Both the position numbers and the translations under genes were made by a program. From an uncultured Anaerolineales bacterium (GTDB lineage Bacteria > Chloroflexota > Anaerolineae > Anaerolineales > UBA11657): a DNA stretch of 22,991 nt. The notes below the pieces were generated by a model. The model did no database searches, was not told the DNA's origin, and worked only from the letters and a program-made list of their open reading frames with translations. This document shows positions 1 through 8,515 of this stretch, piece after piece (within the stretch, counting starts at the first letter, position 1; the number at the start of each line of letters is the position of its first letter). The stretch covers positions 1 to 22,991 of the forward strand of contig CAJWIA010000002.1 of the NCBI GenBank assembly GCA_913040765.1, read 5' to 3'.

Positions 1-463
1 TACTGCTGAATTTAATATTCGTCAGGATCCTGAAGCAGCTGATGTGGTGTTCAATTCGGATGTACCTACTTTGCTGTACGTATGGGATGTTTTTACTAGA
101 GTGCGTTTTGACAAGCAAGAAGTTGATGAAATGATTGCTAGTGACAACAATTGTAAGTCTATTGCGGGTAAATTACTGTTGTCTTATTTGACTACTAAGA
201 AAGAAGATACTGCGGGTATCGGAGATGCTGGTGCGGTAGCATGTTTGTTGATTCCAGAAGCGATAACTACAGCTGTTATGCCAATATCTGTGGAACTTAT
301 CGGGGAACACACACGAGGACAGACTGTATTTGACCAACGAAAACGGAAACTAAGTAGGCTGCAACCTAAAATACAAAAATCCATAAGTGGAACGACAGAA
401 GTAGTTATGGATTTAGATGTGGAAAGTTTCCGGAATGTTTTTGTAGATAATATTGTGAAATAG
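1..463 (+). CDS. Nucleoside hydrolase (IUNH family), 5'-truncated by window edge
   Basis: C-terminal half of an inosine-uridine preferring nucleoside hydrolase-like protein, a family that splits ribonucleosides into base and ribose. The reading frame is open from base 2, and its first residues, AEFNIRQDPEAAD, are a conserved family block, so the true start lies upstream of the window. The visible 153 residues align along their length with the second half of the next gene, which makes the two tandem paralogues. The family motif near the C-terminus is TRGQTVFDQR. Where classical members have His-Asp (His241 and the calcium-binding Asp242 of the Crithidia enzyme) this protein reads Gly-Asp in GIGDAGAV, so the calcium ligand is kept and the histidine is lost. 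Family assignment is firm; activity and substrate are not. Confidence 0.9.
   Translation, partial: TAEFNIRQDPEAADVVFNSDVPTLLYVWDVFTRVRFDKQEVDEMIASDNNCKSIAGKLLLSYLTTKKEDTAGIGDAGAVACLLIPEAITTAVMPISVELIGEHTRGQTVFDQRKRKLSRLQPKIQKSISGTTEVVMDLDVESFRNVFVDNIVK
20..43 (+). repeat. 24-bp identity between tandem nucleoside hydrolase genes, copy 1
   Basis: These 24 bases are identical to 979-1002 in the second gene and encode the conserved RQDPEAAD block. This is the longest exact match I noticed between the paralogues; flanking sequence has diverged. It reflects gene duplication plus constraint on a conserved motif. Confidence 0.8.
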
Positions 464-474
464 ATTATATAGTT

Positions 475-1425
475 ATGATCCCCAGAAATATTTTTCTAGA
501 TGTTGATACTGGAGTAGATGACGCTCTGGCATTGCTATTGGCTGCAAGGTCTCCAAACTTGAATATTAAAGGTGTTACATGTGTGTCTGGAAATGTTCCG
601 GTTGATCTTGTAGTCAGAAACACTCTGGATGTTTTAGAGGCTGCTGGTGCATCTCATGTGCCTGTCGCTAGAGGTATGGATGTGCCTTTACTGGAGACTA
701 TGGTAAATGCTGCAGAAATTCATGGCAAGAATGGCTTGGGTGGAATTGAGCTTGCCAAGAGCGCATCTGAGCCATTGAATGTACATGCTGTAGAGTTCTT
801 AAGAAGAGAACTAACAGATGTGTCAGATTCGATGACAATTGTTGCCCTTGGTCCACTTACAAACATCGCCACATTAATTCGCGCATATCCTGAGGTGGTG
901 TCGAAGATAGATGAAATTGTCGTTATGGGTGGCGCAATAGGACCCGGTAATGTCACTCCTACGGCAGAGTTTAATATCCGTCAGGATCCTGAAGCAGCTG
1001 ATATAGTATTTGGTTCTGGCATACCTATATTACTGTATATTTGGGATGTGTTTATAAAGGTAGCATTTGTCCGTTCTGAGATAGAATCGTTCTCTAATAG
1101 CAGCAACAACAGTGTTGCTCTGGCAGGAAATTTACTCATGTCAATGTTAGATAGATTTGGCAGACCGGAAACTAGTATTGGTGATGCAGGAGCAGTTGCG
1201 TGTATATTAAACGCTAACGCAATAACTGCGAAGCAATTACCTGTTGCGGTGGAATTGTCTGGCAAATATACTCGTGGTCAAACTGTTGTTGACCAACGTC
1301 CCCCGGATTTGGCGGATCTTGAAGAAGGTGATTTGCAAGTTGTGATGCCAAATACTATACGGGTCGTAGTTGATGTGGACGTGAATGGTCTTCGAGATAC
1401 GTTTGTCGAACATCTTGGAAAATAG
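475..1425 (+). CDS. Nucleoside hydrolase (IUNH family), second tandem copy
   Basis: Full-length 316-residue nucleoside hydrolase-like protein, normal for the family. It carries the N-terminal calcium-binding motif DVDTGVDD (residues 9-16), the LGPLTN block (125-130), MGGAIGPGN (151-159), AEFNIRQDPEAA (164-175) and the C-terminal YTRGQTVVDQR (265-275). The expected reaction is hydrolysis of the N-glycosidic bond of a ribonucleoside in the cytoplasm. The usual His-Asp near residue 237 is Gly236-Asp237, as in the upstream paralogue: the metal ligand is present but the His that acts near the leaving base in group I enzymes is absent. It starts 11 bases after the upstream stop with no obvious Shine-Dalgarno sequence, which suggests coupled translation. 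Given the substitution, cleavage of a non-standard nucleoside is possible, but this is inference. Confidence 0.93.
   Translation: MIPRNIFLDVDTGVDDALALLLAARSPNLNIKGVTCVSGNVPVDLVVRNTLDVLEAAGASHVPVARGMDVPLLETMVNAAEIHGKNGLGGIELAKSASEPLNVHAVEFLRRELTDVSDSMTIVALGPLTNIATLIRAYPEVVSKIDEIVVMGGAIGPGNVTPTAEFNIRQDPEAADIVFGSGIPILLYIWDVFIKVAFVRSEIESFSNSSNNSVALAGNLLMSMLDRFGRPETSIGDAGAVACILNANAITAKQLPVAVELSGKYTRGQTVVDQRPPDLADLEEGDLQVVMPNTIRVVVDVDVNGLRDTFVEHLGK
979..1002 (+). repeat. 24-bp identity between tandem nucleoside hydrolase genes, copy 2
   Basis: Second copy of the identity found at 20-43, at the equivalent codons of the downstream paralogue, 959 bases away. That is about one gene length and fits tandem duplication. 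Confidence 0.8.
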
Positions 1426-1446
1426 ACTAAGTATAAAAGGAATATT

Positions 1447-2574
1447 GTGTCTGAAATACTTGACATGCCTAAACTCATAAGAGAAGCCTCTGAGAAAGAG
1501 GGTGACGTGTGGATGCCTATTGCGGACTCGTGGCGCGAGATTTGCACAACGTCCTCGGTTATGGATAGAGAGTTTGAAAATCAGCAAAGTGTACTTGAAA
1601 ATATTGCGTTAGATTTGCAGAAAAGAGGCGTTAAACATATCCTAATATTAGGGTCGGGCGATTCATGGTTTGCCGGCATGGCCGTCTGTTATGCGTTTGA
1701 ACATTATGCTGGCATTACTGCCATACCTTTACAGGCGTATGAATATGCCATGTATGGTAGTTTGATAGCGGATGAGAGTAGCGCAGTAGTTGTCATAAGT
1801 TCAAGCGGTAGACCTACTACTACCTGGGATGCACTGGATCGCGCATTGCAGACCGAGTCATATGTTGTGGGGATTAGCGACACGGATTATGAAGGAAATC
1901 CGTTTCTGGAAAAACCACATGCAAGTATCAATCCGAGTGCTAAAAAATTGGGAATGCCAGCACAGACTACGACAGTCACAATTGGTTTACTGATCAATTT
2001 AGCTCTTATTATGGGTAGGGAATCCTCTTTCTTGGCTAAGGATACATATGATGATTTAATTGCACAGTTGAGAAATACTCCCAATCAAATACTTGGGTTG
2101 TTGTCGTCTGTAGATGAGGTTTTGGCAGATGCAGCTAAGCATGGTGCGCTGCATAGGATACATACCATTATAGGCAGTGGACCCAACTATGGTGTTGCTC
2201 ATGCTGCTTCTGCTCTTTTAGCAGAAGGTCCTCAATTCACTGGGCACCCAATGCCGGCAGAGGAATATCATCATGCTTTACGTGGTCGTACCATACAAAA
2301 AGGTGATCCGGTTTTGCTTGTTGCTCCATCAGGACAAGGATACCCACGCGTGGTAGAAGCTAGCAGTGACTTAAAGGAACTAGGTGCCTACGTCATGGCT
2401 GTTGTTGATGAAGGAGAACAATCAATAACCGCAATAGCAGATAACAGTGTCCATGTACCGTCTGTTGATGAACCAATGTCACCATTAGTTACTCTTCCTC
2501 CCGTGCAAATGTACAGTTTGTATCTGGCATCTGAAAGAATAGCTGCTGGTTATCAACGCCCATTAGTCAATTGA
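1447..2574 (+). CDS. SIS-domain protein (GlmS/AgaS/FrlB-like sugar isomerase or deglycase)
   Basis: 375 residues with two SIS (sugar isomerase) domains, as in the isomerase half of GlmS and in AgaS or FrlB deglycases. The first domain spans about residues 55-190, with GSGDSW at 69-74 and SSSGR at 118-122. The second spans about 230-340, with GSGPNYG at 243-249 and an EEYHH segment at 272-276, where GlmS-type enzymes carry catalytic Glu/His residues. There is no glutaminase domain, so it is not a complete GlmS. The start is GTG at 1447, preceded by AAAGGA. The next kinase overlaps its stop, so the two are translationally coupled. Likely roles are aldose-ketose isomerisation or deglycation of a phosphorylated sugar made by the neighbouring kinases. 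The substrate cannot be told from sequence. A paralogue lies at 4453-5601. Confidence 0.88.
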   Translation: MSEILDMPKLIREASEKEGDVWMPIADSWREICTTSSVMDREFENQQSVLENIALDLQKRGVKHILILGSGDSWFAGMAVCYAFEHYAGITAIPLQAYEYAMYGSLIADESSAVVVISSSGRPTTTWDALDRALQTESYVVGISDTDYEGNPFLEKPHASINPSAKKLGMPAQTTTVTIGLLINLALIMGRESSFLAKDTYDDLIAQLRNTPNQILGLLSSVDEVLADAAKHGALHRIHTIIGSGPNYGVAHAASALLAEGPQFTGHPMPAEEYHHALRGRTIQKGDPVLLVAPSGQGYPRVVEASSDLKELGAYVMAVVDEGEQSITAIADNSVHVPSVDEPMSPLVTLPPVQMYSLYLASERIAAGYQRPLVN

Positions 2575-3482
2575 GTGAAAGCTACCTCGCTCTGGGAGGT
2601 ATTATTATCGATGACCTTGTGTATGAAGATGGAACTACATCGATGGGCGTGCTTGGTGGAGGTGGGTTGTACGCAGCACTAGGGTCTCGAATTTGGTCAG
2701 AGGACGTTTGTATGGTGGCTAGAGTTGGGCGTGATTTTAATGTTACATCTATATCTGAAAAAGGATTACGTACAGAATATATTGAGTTGACTTCTTTACC
2801 TACACCACGTGCATGGCAGTTGCTTGACAGCAATGATGAGCGGACGCAAATCCCCCGGGTGTCAGCTGAGGATTGGTACTCACAGTTAGTAGTTGAGCAA
2901 CATGATATACCAGATATCAGTAACCTCACCGGATTGCATATCTTGGGGAGAGGTTCAGAAGCTGAGTATGACATAATGAGTCTATACTCTAAGAAAGGAA
3001 CGACAATAAGTTATGAGCCTGTTGTCGATCACAATACTGACACTAAGCGCATTGCGGCTATCATACGGTGTTTGCGAATGGTGAACATATTCTCACCAGA
3101 CCTACTGGCATGCGAAGTATTAGCCGATGTGCAAGATCCTACTGCTTCAGGAAGATGGTTTGCTGAAAGAGGACCTCAAGTTGTGGTATTACGCATGGGC
3201 AAACAAGGTGCTATATTATATGAGTCTGGTCAGAATGAAATGTGGAAGATACCCTCTTGTGCAGTCGATATAATCAATACTGTCGGCGCTGGCAATGCAT
3301 TTTGTGGCGGTTTCTTAGCAGGATGGTGTCCGGATCATGACTTATGTGATGCAGGTGCTAGCGCTGCTATTAGTGCTTCAATTACAATGGAGAATTTGGG
3401 TCCTCCAACAGTTACAACAGATTTGTCTAGGCGAGCTTTGGAATTACACAGACAGTTTATACCAAGGATTTCTAAGCAATGA
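2571..3482 (+). CDS. PfkB-family kinase, MAK32-like, with Asn at the catalytic base position
   Basis: 303-residue PfkB/ribokinase-fold protein. The N-terminal Gly-rich sugar-binding region (LGGGGLYAALG, 28-38) and the C-terminal motif are recognisable, but that motif reads NTVGAGN (236-242) instead of DTxGAGD. Asn242 therefore sits where the catalytic-base Asp normally is. A GAGN version is, as I recall, typical of the fungal MAK32-like branch of PfkB proteins. The start is most likely TTG at 2571, because it overlaps the preceding TGA (TTGA) and lies only a few residues before the first beta strand; no ATG fits. It overlaps the next kinase by ATGA. Its closest relative here is the product of 8516-9457, which has the same substitution. 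It may be a weak kinase, a nucleoside-binding protein or a kinase with altered chemistry. Confidence 0.87.
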   Translation: MSESYLALGGIIIDDLVYEDGTTSMGVLGGGGLYAALGSRIWSEDVCMVARVGRDFNVTSISEKGLRTEYIELTSLPTPRAWQLLDSNDERTQIPRVSAEDWYSQLVVEQHDIPDISNLTGLHILGRGSEAEYDIMSLYSKKGTTISYEPVVDHNTDTKRIAAIIRCLRMVNIFSPDLLACEVLADVQDPTASGRWFAERGPQVVVLRMGKQGAILYESGQNEMWKIPSCAVDIINTVGAGNAFCGGFLAGWCPDHDLCDAGASAAISASITMENLGPPTVTTDLSRRALELHRQFIPRISKQ

Positions 3483-4426
3483 CTAAATTAGCAAGCGGGT
3501 CTGTATCATCAGTAGATGTGGTTTCAGTAGGCGGACTATGTATTGACATAGTGCTTAGGGTAGACCGATTTCCAGGTCATGACGAAAAAGTTGCGAGTGA
3601 ATTGATTGGAAATCTTCCAGGGGGCCCGCAACCTAATTTTGCCTGTGCTGCTAGTAAACTAGGGCTTTCTGTCAGATCGTTATCACATATCGGTACGGAT
3701 GAATACGGAGAGATTGTGAAGGCTGATATGGAGAAATATGACGTTGATACGCAGTGTGTTGAGACTGTACCAGGAGCAACTATTGCTACTATTATTTTGT
3801 TAGACTCAACTGGAGAAAAGGCAATTATAGTGATGCCTAGTGAAAAAACAGGCTATCAGCCTGCGCTGGTAGAGGTTGCGCTTAGCAATGTGAACTACAT
3901 GTATATTTGGCCAGAACCTAGAGAATCCTTCATCGAATTGTCAACAATAGCACAATCAAAAAGCATTCAGGTAATGATCGATGTTGAAGATACTGCATGT
4001 GAGGGATCTGATTTTCTCGAACAAGTACTTCCACATACTGCTATAGCAAGTTTTAATTTTGATGGTTATAGAGCTGCAACAGGATTCGACAGTGTTGATT
4101 TTGGAGAAATGAAGAGTTTATTAGAGTATGGTCCTCATACTATAGTTGTTACTCATGGGCGTGACGGTGCCTATGCAGTCACTGCCGATGACGCTGTTAG
4201 TCACAATGGATATAATGTTCCAGTGGTAGACAGTACTGGTGCAGGAGATACTTTTAACGCAGCTTTCTTGACTAGCACTATTGCAGACTGTTCTCTAGAA
4301 AAAAGAATCGAGTTTGCATGTGCAGCTGGTGCGATATCAGTGACAGGACTTGGTCCTAAAGGGCACTTACCATCATTTGATGAAACATTTGAATTTATGT
4401 CTATGAACGAAGAAAATACAAAATAA
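3479..4426 (+). CDS. PfkB-family carbohydrate or nucleoside kinase
   Basis: 315-residue PfkB kinase with intact active-site motifs: the N-terminal GG region (PGGPQPNFACAASKLG, about 47-62) and the C-terminal DSTGAGD (251-257), including the catalytic Asp257 and the anion hole. The expected reaction is ATP-dependent phosphorylation of a hydroxymethyl group on a sugar, sugar derivative or nucleoside in the cytoplasm. The ATG overlaps the TGA of the preceding kinase (ATGA), and the second SIS gene follows after a 26-base gap with its own ribosome site. It thus sits inside a SIS-kinase-kinase-SIS block. In fructosamine pathways (FrlD/FrlB) a PfkB kinase acts just before a SIS deglycase, which makes that type of chemistry a reasonable guess. 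The sequence alone does not fix the substrate. Confidence 0.9.
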   Translation: MTKLASGSVSSVDVVSVGGLCIDIVLRVDRFPGHDEKVASELIGNLPGGPQPNFACAASKLGLSVRSLSHIGTDEYGEIVKADMEKYDVDTQCVETVPGATIATIILLDSTGEKAIIVMPSEKTGYQPALVEVALSNVNYMYIWPEPRESFIELSTIAQSKSIQVMIDVEDTACEGSDFLEQVLPHTAIASFNFDGYRAATGFDSVDFGEMKSLLEYGPHTIVVTHGRDGAYAVTADDAVSHNGYNVPVVDSTGAGDTFNAAFLTSTIADCSLEKRIEFACAAGAISVTGLGPKGHLPSFDETFEFMSMNEENTK

Positions 4427-4452
4427 CAATTAATATGAAAAGGAGTTAAATA

Positions 4453-5601
4453 ATGTCAGAGAACACTATGATTGCACAAGTGGAACGTTTGCCAGAAATA
4501 ATTAGAGAGCAAACACCTATCATTGATCAGCGTATCAGAAGATTGTTGGATCATGAGCTATGTTTATCGGTCAAGCACATAGTCACCACGGGATGTGGCG
4601 ATTCTCATATGGCTGCTGTAGCAACCGAACTGGCTTTTGAGCAGTTGGCTGGTATATCAACTGAGCCTTTGAACGCTATGACAGCCGCTCGGTACAATTT
4701 AGCTGCCAACAAAAGTGCTTTTCCGGGAAACCCCTTACTTATGTGTATTTCTGCTTCTGGTGGTGTAGCTAGAACTCGTGAAGCTCTTGGGGTGGGAAAA
4801 GAAGCTGGAGCTACTACACTAGCTTTGACTGCTAATACAGAATCACCTCTTGCGTCTATTTCAGATCTGGTTCTAGACTGCTCAGTACCTGAATATGATC
4901 ATGCACCGGGAGTGATATCTTATCGCGTATCGATGATAGCGTTATTCTTGATAGCCATTCGGCTTGCGGAGGTTCGGGAAAAGATGACTCAAGACCAGGC
5001 TGGTGCTTTACGTCAACAGCTTGCTTCGATAGGAGATGCGGTTGAAGCTACCATCGAGGGTTGTCGGGACAAAGTTTTGGAAGTAGTAAAAGCTACTAAA
5101 GACCAGAAGAATTTTGTTTTTGTAGGTGATGGTCCTAACTACTCAACTGCCTTGTTTGGGGCTGCAAAATTGTTAGAGGCAGCTGGAAGTCACGCTATGG
5201 GACAAGATACAGAAGAATGGGCTCATCTTCAGTATTTTGCTAATGCTGATACAGATACTCCGACTTTTGTTATTTCTCCTGCTGGTAGAGGCCATAATAG
5301 GGTAGCTGAAATTCTGGAGCCTATGAATAGGATAGGACGTTATTCTGTTGGTATAGTACCTGAAGGGGATGATGTGGTTGGACCCAATGTTGATATGGTG
5401 CTTCCAGTAGTAGGTAATGTGCCTGAGATTTTCTCACCAATGATTTATCCAGTAGCGACAGAGTTGTTTGCTGCATATTTTGCGGATGAAATTGGCGAAA
5501 AGTTTTTCCGAGGTTTTGAAGGTGTATACGATGATGATGATGCAAACACAATTAAAACAAGTACTATACTGTCCCGAAATGATATGTCGGGGTCAGCATA
5601 A
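4453..5601 (+). CDS. SIS-domain protein, second paralogue
   Basis: 382-residue double-SIS protein related to the one at 1447-2574. The first domain carries TGCGDSH (46-52) and ISASGG (99-104). The second carries GDGPNYST (215-222) and EEWAH (244-248), which align with GSGPNYG and EEYHH in the paralogue. An extra C-terminal tail (about 345-382), rich in Asp and containing RGFEGVYDDDD, is absent from the paralogue. The start is ATG 4453 with a good AAAAGGAG site about 8 bases upstream, so this gene can be translated independently. It closes the SIS-kinase-kinase-SIS block. Two divergent SIS proteins might form a mixed complex or handle two related phosphosugars. Isomerase versus deglycase cannot be decided here. 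Confidence 0.88.
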   Translation: MSENTMIAQVERLPEIIREQTPIIDQRIRRLLDHELCLSVKHIVTTGCGDSHMAAVATELAFEQLAGISTEPLNAMTAARYNLAANKSAFPGNPLLMCISASGGVARTREALGVGKEAGATTLALTANTESPLASISDLVLDCSVPEYDHAPGVISYRVSMIALFLIAIRLAEVREKMTQDQAGALRQQLASIGDAVEATIEGCRDKVLEVVKATKDQKNFVFVGDGPNYSTALFGAAKLLEAAGSHAMGQDTEEWAHLQYFANADTDTPTFVISPAGRGHNRVAEILEPMNRIGRYSVGIVPEGDDVVGPNVDMVLPVVGNVPEIFSPMIYPVATELFAAYFADEIGEKFFRGFEGVYDDDDANTIKTSTILSRNDMSGSA

Positions 5602-5711
5602 TCTAAGGTTTGATCAGCAGATTGTCAAAGATATATTCTGGTTATCTGTATATGGTAGATGTGACAATGGTGCTGCACTGGAATTATGAAACACAATTAG
5701 GGAGTAACTAA

Positions 5712-6881
5712 ATGATTGGTGAAGCTCTTAAATCATACACGCAATTGTATACGCACATGGAGTCCTTAATAACACCGGAAGCTTCTTTCACAGCATTTCA
5801 GAGATTAGCAGACACATATGCCCCTACTCTAAGTGCTAGATATACTCGAGGTGAGGTAGTTAGAAGTATATTGGAAGAAAGTAAGTCTGAAGGTGCTCTA
5901 GGCGATAATGTTGACCTAGATTTGAATTACAGGAAGACTGGCAATGTTTGTATTACATTGGGTGAACAGAGCAGAAAACCGATCTGGGCATTTGCGCATT
6001 TGGACAACATCAGTTATTTAACTGGTCCTATCGAAAATGGTGTTTATCCTCTGACTGCATTTCATGAACCAAGAATTACTCCTGGTGAACGCGATGGTCT
6101 TGCTCTACTTTATGATGAAAAATCTCAGACATTAGTTTCTGCTGCAAAAGGTATTATTGTTACTGGAGAAGACAGCAACAATAGTGTGTTTAAGACTGAT
6201 GCAACTGATTTGCCTCCTGCGACTAGAGTAGTGTTTCAAACTGCAGCGGAGTGGGATAAGGGCACAGGTATGTTGTATGGTTCAGTAGATGATGCGTTTG
6301 GTTGTGCAGCTCTTGTGATGTCAGCAATTGTACTTTCAGCATTTGATGTTGATGCTTTGATAGTTTTGACAGATGAGGAAGAAGGAGTGGTTGGTGTGGG
6401 TAATACTGCCTTTGCACGCGGAAGTCAGCGTTTGATATCGCGTACTGACCCTAACCAATTACCCGCAATTATGTCAGTGACTGATCTGCATGAGAGAAAA
6501 CCAACAATTGATGATAATGGTGATGTTGTAGCGGTTCCCGGATGTGGTGACGGCGCATTGTTTGCAGGATTTGCGAGTGGTGCTCGAGGAGGGGTGACTC
6601 CTCCGCATGTCTTGTCAGCGATGCGCGAAGTGTCTGGATTGCTAAATGAGAAGGGAATTTCGATGCGGGAAAACGAATCATATGTTAGCCGAAGTGACTG
6701 CGTGTCTGCAATGATCGCTACTCAGAATGTTGTTCTTATGGGATTTCCCGGTGCTTATTCGCATTTTTTAAAAACACCAAGGGCACATATTGACGATTTG
6801 GTAGCATTGTCAAAGTCACTTACTGTGCTTATAGCAGCTGCTCAATCATCGGATTGGAGAAAGCATTATTTGATTGACTAG
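5712..6881 (+). CDS. M42-family zinc aminopeptidase-like metallohydrolase
   Basis: 389 residues with the full set of di-metal ligands expected for M42/M28-clan enzymes: AHLD (His96), the bridging Asp in SVDDAFGC (Asp193 or 194), the EEE catalytic/metal glutamates (222-224), Asp258 in SVTDLHE, and His351 in AYSHFLKTPRAHIDD, the C-terminal His block. M42 enzymes remove N-terminal residues from peptides, often as large cytoplasmic assemblies. Some relatives are deacylases or cellulase-annotated proteins. The start is ATG 5712 with AGGGAG about 7 bases upstream. The 110-base gap before it is the largest break in the first gene block, but I see no convincing terminator or promoter there. In this context it could process a peptide-linked or amide-linked substrate for the kinases and SIS proteins (inference). 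Confidence 0.85.
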   Translation: MIGEALKSYTQLYTHMESLITPEASFTAFQRLADTYAPTLSARYTRGEVVRSILEESKSEGALGDNVDLDLNYRKTGNVCITLGEQSRKPIWAFAHLDNISYLTGPIENGVYPLTAFHEPRITPGERDGLALLYDEKSQTLVSAAKGIIVTGEDSNNSVFKTDATDLPPATRVVFQTAAEWDKGTGMLYGSVDDAFGCAALVMSAIVLSAFDVDALIVLTDEEEGVVGVGNTAFARGSQRLISRTDPNQLPAIMSVTDLHERKPTIDDNGDVVAVPGCGDGALFAGFASGARGGVTPPHVLSAMREVSGLLNEKGISMRENESYVSRSDCVSAMIATQNVVLMGFPGAYSHFLKTPRAHIDDLVALSKSLTVLIAAAQSSDWRKHYLID

Positions 6882-6902
6882 TATTAATAATAGGGAGGTT
6901 AG

Positions 6903-7307
6903 ATGATAACGATTAATATAGATACGCAACAACGCCAAGATTTAGTCAATTTGACTGAAGATATTCGAGCGTCTGTTGCCTCTTCCGGTACCGACGAGGG
7001 TGTATGTGTTGTTTATTGTCCCCATACAACCGGTGGTGTTACTTTAAATTCACAAATGGATCCACCAACTTTGACTGATCTTATAGAAGAAATTGACCGG
7101 ATCGTACCTACACGAGTGGATTTCAAACATATCTTTGATACTCCATCTGACGCTGCTGGTCACATTAAGGCTAGTATTATAGGTAATAGCGTTAGTATTC
7201 CTATAAGCTCAGGCAAACTCGCGCTCGGTTCTTCGCAGGGTATATTGTTCTGGGAGTTTGATGGTCCTCGCAATAGGAAGGTTCATTTACAAATAATTGG
7301 AAGTTAA
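6903..7307 (+). CDS. yjbQ: YjbQ (UPF0047) family protein
   Basis: 134 residues, normal for the YjbQ/UPF0047 family of small cytoplasmic proteins. The hallmark blocks are all present: CPHTTGGVTLN (39-49), AAGHIKASIIG (84-94) and GSSQGILFWEFDGPRNRKV (108-126), with His41 and His87 as the conserved histidines of the putative metal site. Members have been described as having secondary thiamine-phosphate synthase activity, but the physiological role is not settled. A strong ribosome site (AGGGAGG at 6892-6898) lies 4 bases before the ATG. No other thiamine gene is visible, so its place inside a sugar/nucleoside operon argues for a different job here, which I cannot name. Confidence 0.93.
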   Translation: MITINIDTQQRQDLVNLTEDIRASVASSGTDEGVCVVYCPHTTGGVTLNSQMDPPTLTDLIEEIDRIVPTRVDFKHIFDTPSDAAGHIKASIIGNSVSIPISSGKLALGSSQGILFWEFDGPRNRKVHLQIIGS

Positions 7308-7357
7308 CTAATAGATAGTTATCATATCCACGAAAAGTTTACTGATTTAATAAAATT

Positions 7358-8515
7358 ATGATTCGATTTTGGTTTAAGCTATTTTATGCTGTGGAGTTTG
7401 TGGGTGTTGGTATATTCATGCCCTATATAGCTATGTATTTTATGAGGAAGGATCTTACTAGTGCTCAAGTAGGAACCCTGCTAGCACTCACTCCGTTTGC
7501 GGGTTTTATAGTACAACCTGTGTGGGGTATGATCAGTGACAAATTAAATGTGACACGGCTTTTAGTTACTATTGGTTGCTGGTCCACATCTGTACTTGTA
7601 CTTGCTTTTACAGTTACTGATAGATTCGAACATTTGGTTTGGGTTGTTGTGTTAATGTCCATGCTGCGTGCTCCGATTCATCCAAATGTAGCAGCTTTGG
7701 CGTTAGATCATTTGGAGCAGCGCGGCAAGCAAGATGAATATGGCAAATTTCGTTTGTGGGGCTCAATAGGATTTATCGTTGCTACAATTTTTGCTGGCGG
7801 ATTATTGTTTGAAGATAATCTTACATTAACAATTTACATCTATGCTGGAACTATGTTTGTAATAGGTGGAATTTCTTTTAAATTACCTGATCGTCACATA
7901 TCTACTGAAGTTCAGTGGAAAGATGGCTTACGCTTGATTGCAGATAACCGTGAATTACGACTATTTTTGTTGGGGATAATTTGTATCGGACTTACATTGG
8001 GTATTACCAATCAATATTTAGTGGTTTATTTGAATGAGTTGAATGCTTCAGCCTGGATGATAGGCGCAACTGTAGCTTTTTCGGCTTTACCTGAAATACC
8101 GATAATGAGTTACGCAGAGACATTTATACGTAAGTGGGGTTTGCGAATAACAATGGTTGTTGGTGTTATTGCATTGCCCATACGCTGGTTGTGTAATATG
8201 CTAATAACTGACCCTAACATAGCCTTACCGATACAAGCATTACATGGAGTAGCAATTGGTTCGCTGCTTTGTGTTGGAGTCATATATATAGATAGCATTT
8301 TGCCCAAGACTTGGCGAGCTTCAGGCCAGGCGCTTTACGTATCTAGTTTGCATGGTCTAGGTCCTTCTATAGGACTTTTCTTAGCTGGGTTACTAATGAG
8401 CTCTGGAAGCACCAGAATCTTATGGTCATTATGTCTGGGTGTAGGCATAATTGGATGTTATATTGTAAATAGTGCTATGAGCGTTAGAAATGAACCAATA
8501 CCTGAGGTTAGATAA
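7358..8515 (+). CDS. MFS transporter (MFS_1-like / nucleoside-symporter-like)
   Basis: 385-residue, strongly hydrophobic protein with about twelve predicted membrane spans. A loop after span 2 reads GMISDKLNVTR, the usual charged MFS loop. The segment DEYGKFRLWGSIGF (about 127-140) is characteristic of the MFS_1-like group that includes nucleoside:H+ symporter-like and phenylpropionate-permease-like carriers. It presumably imports the operon's substrate across the cytoplasmic membrane. Neighbouring nucleoside hydrolases and kinases favour a nucleoside or sugar, but this is context, not proof. There is no clear Shine-Dalgarno sequence before ATG 7358. A PfkB gene begins directly at its stop codon, so the pair is probably coupled. 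Confidence 0.88.
   Translation: MIRFWFKLFYAVEFVGVGIFMPYIAMYFMRKDLTSAQVGTLLALTPFAGFIVQPVWGMISDKLNVTRLLVTIGCWSTSVLVLAFTVTDRFEHLVWVVVLMSMLRAPIHPNVAALALDHLEQRGKQDEYGKFRLWGSIGFIVATIFAGGLLFEDNLTLTIYIYAGTMFVIGGISFKLPDRHISTEVQWKDGLRLIADNRELRLFLLGIICIGLTLGITNQYLVVYLNELNASAWMIGATVAFSALPEIPIMSYAETFIRKWGLRITMVVGVIALPIRWLCNMLITDPNIALPIQALHGVAIGSLLCVGVIYIDSILPKTWRASGQALYVSSLHGLGPSIGLFLAGLLMSSGSTRILWSLCLGVGIIGCYIVNSAMSVRNEPIPEVR

Noticed and set aside
1..1425. Reading the first partial gene as a pseudogene fragment of the second
   Set aside because: The frame is open right to the window edge with conserved motifs, so truncation by the window explains it.
1237..1587. 116-codon minus-strand frame across the hydrolase/SIS junction
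   Set aside because: It is opposite two well-supported genes, with no recognisable motif.
5468..5689. 73-codon plus-strand frame reaching into the gap before the M42-like gene
   Set aside because: Most of it overlaps the SIS gene in another frame; its translation is low complexity and it has no ribosome site.
5602..5711. Possible promoter (TTGTCA) in the gap before the M42-like gene
   Set aside because: No -10 hexamer at a suitable distance and no terminator hairpin, so read-through from the SIS gene is simpler.
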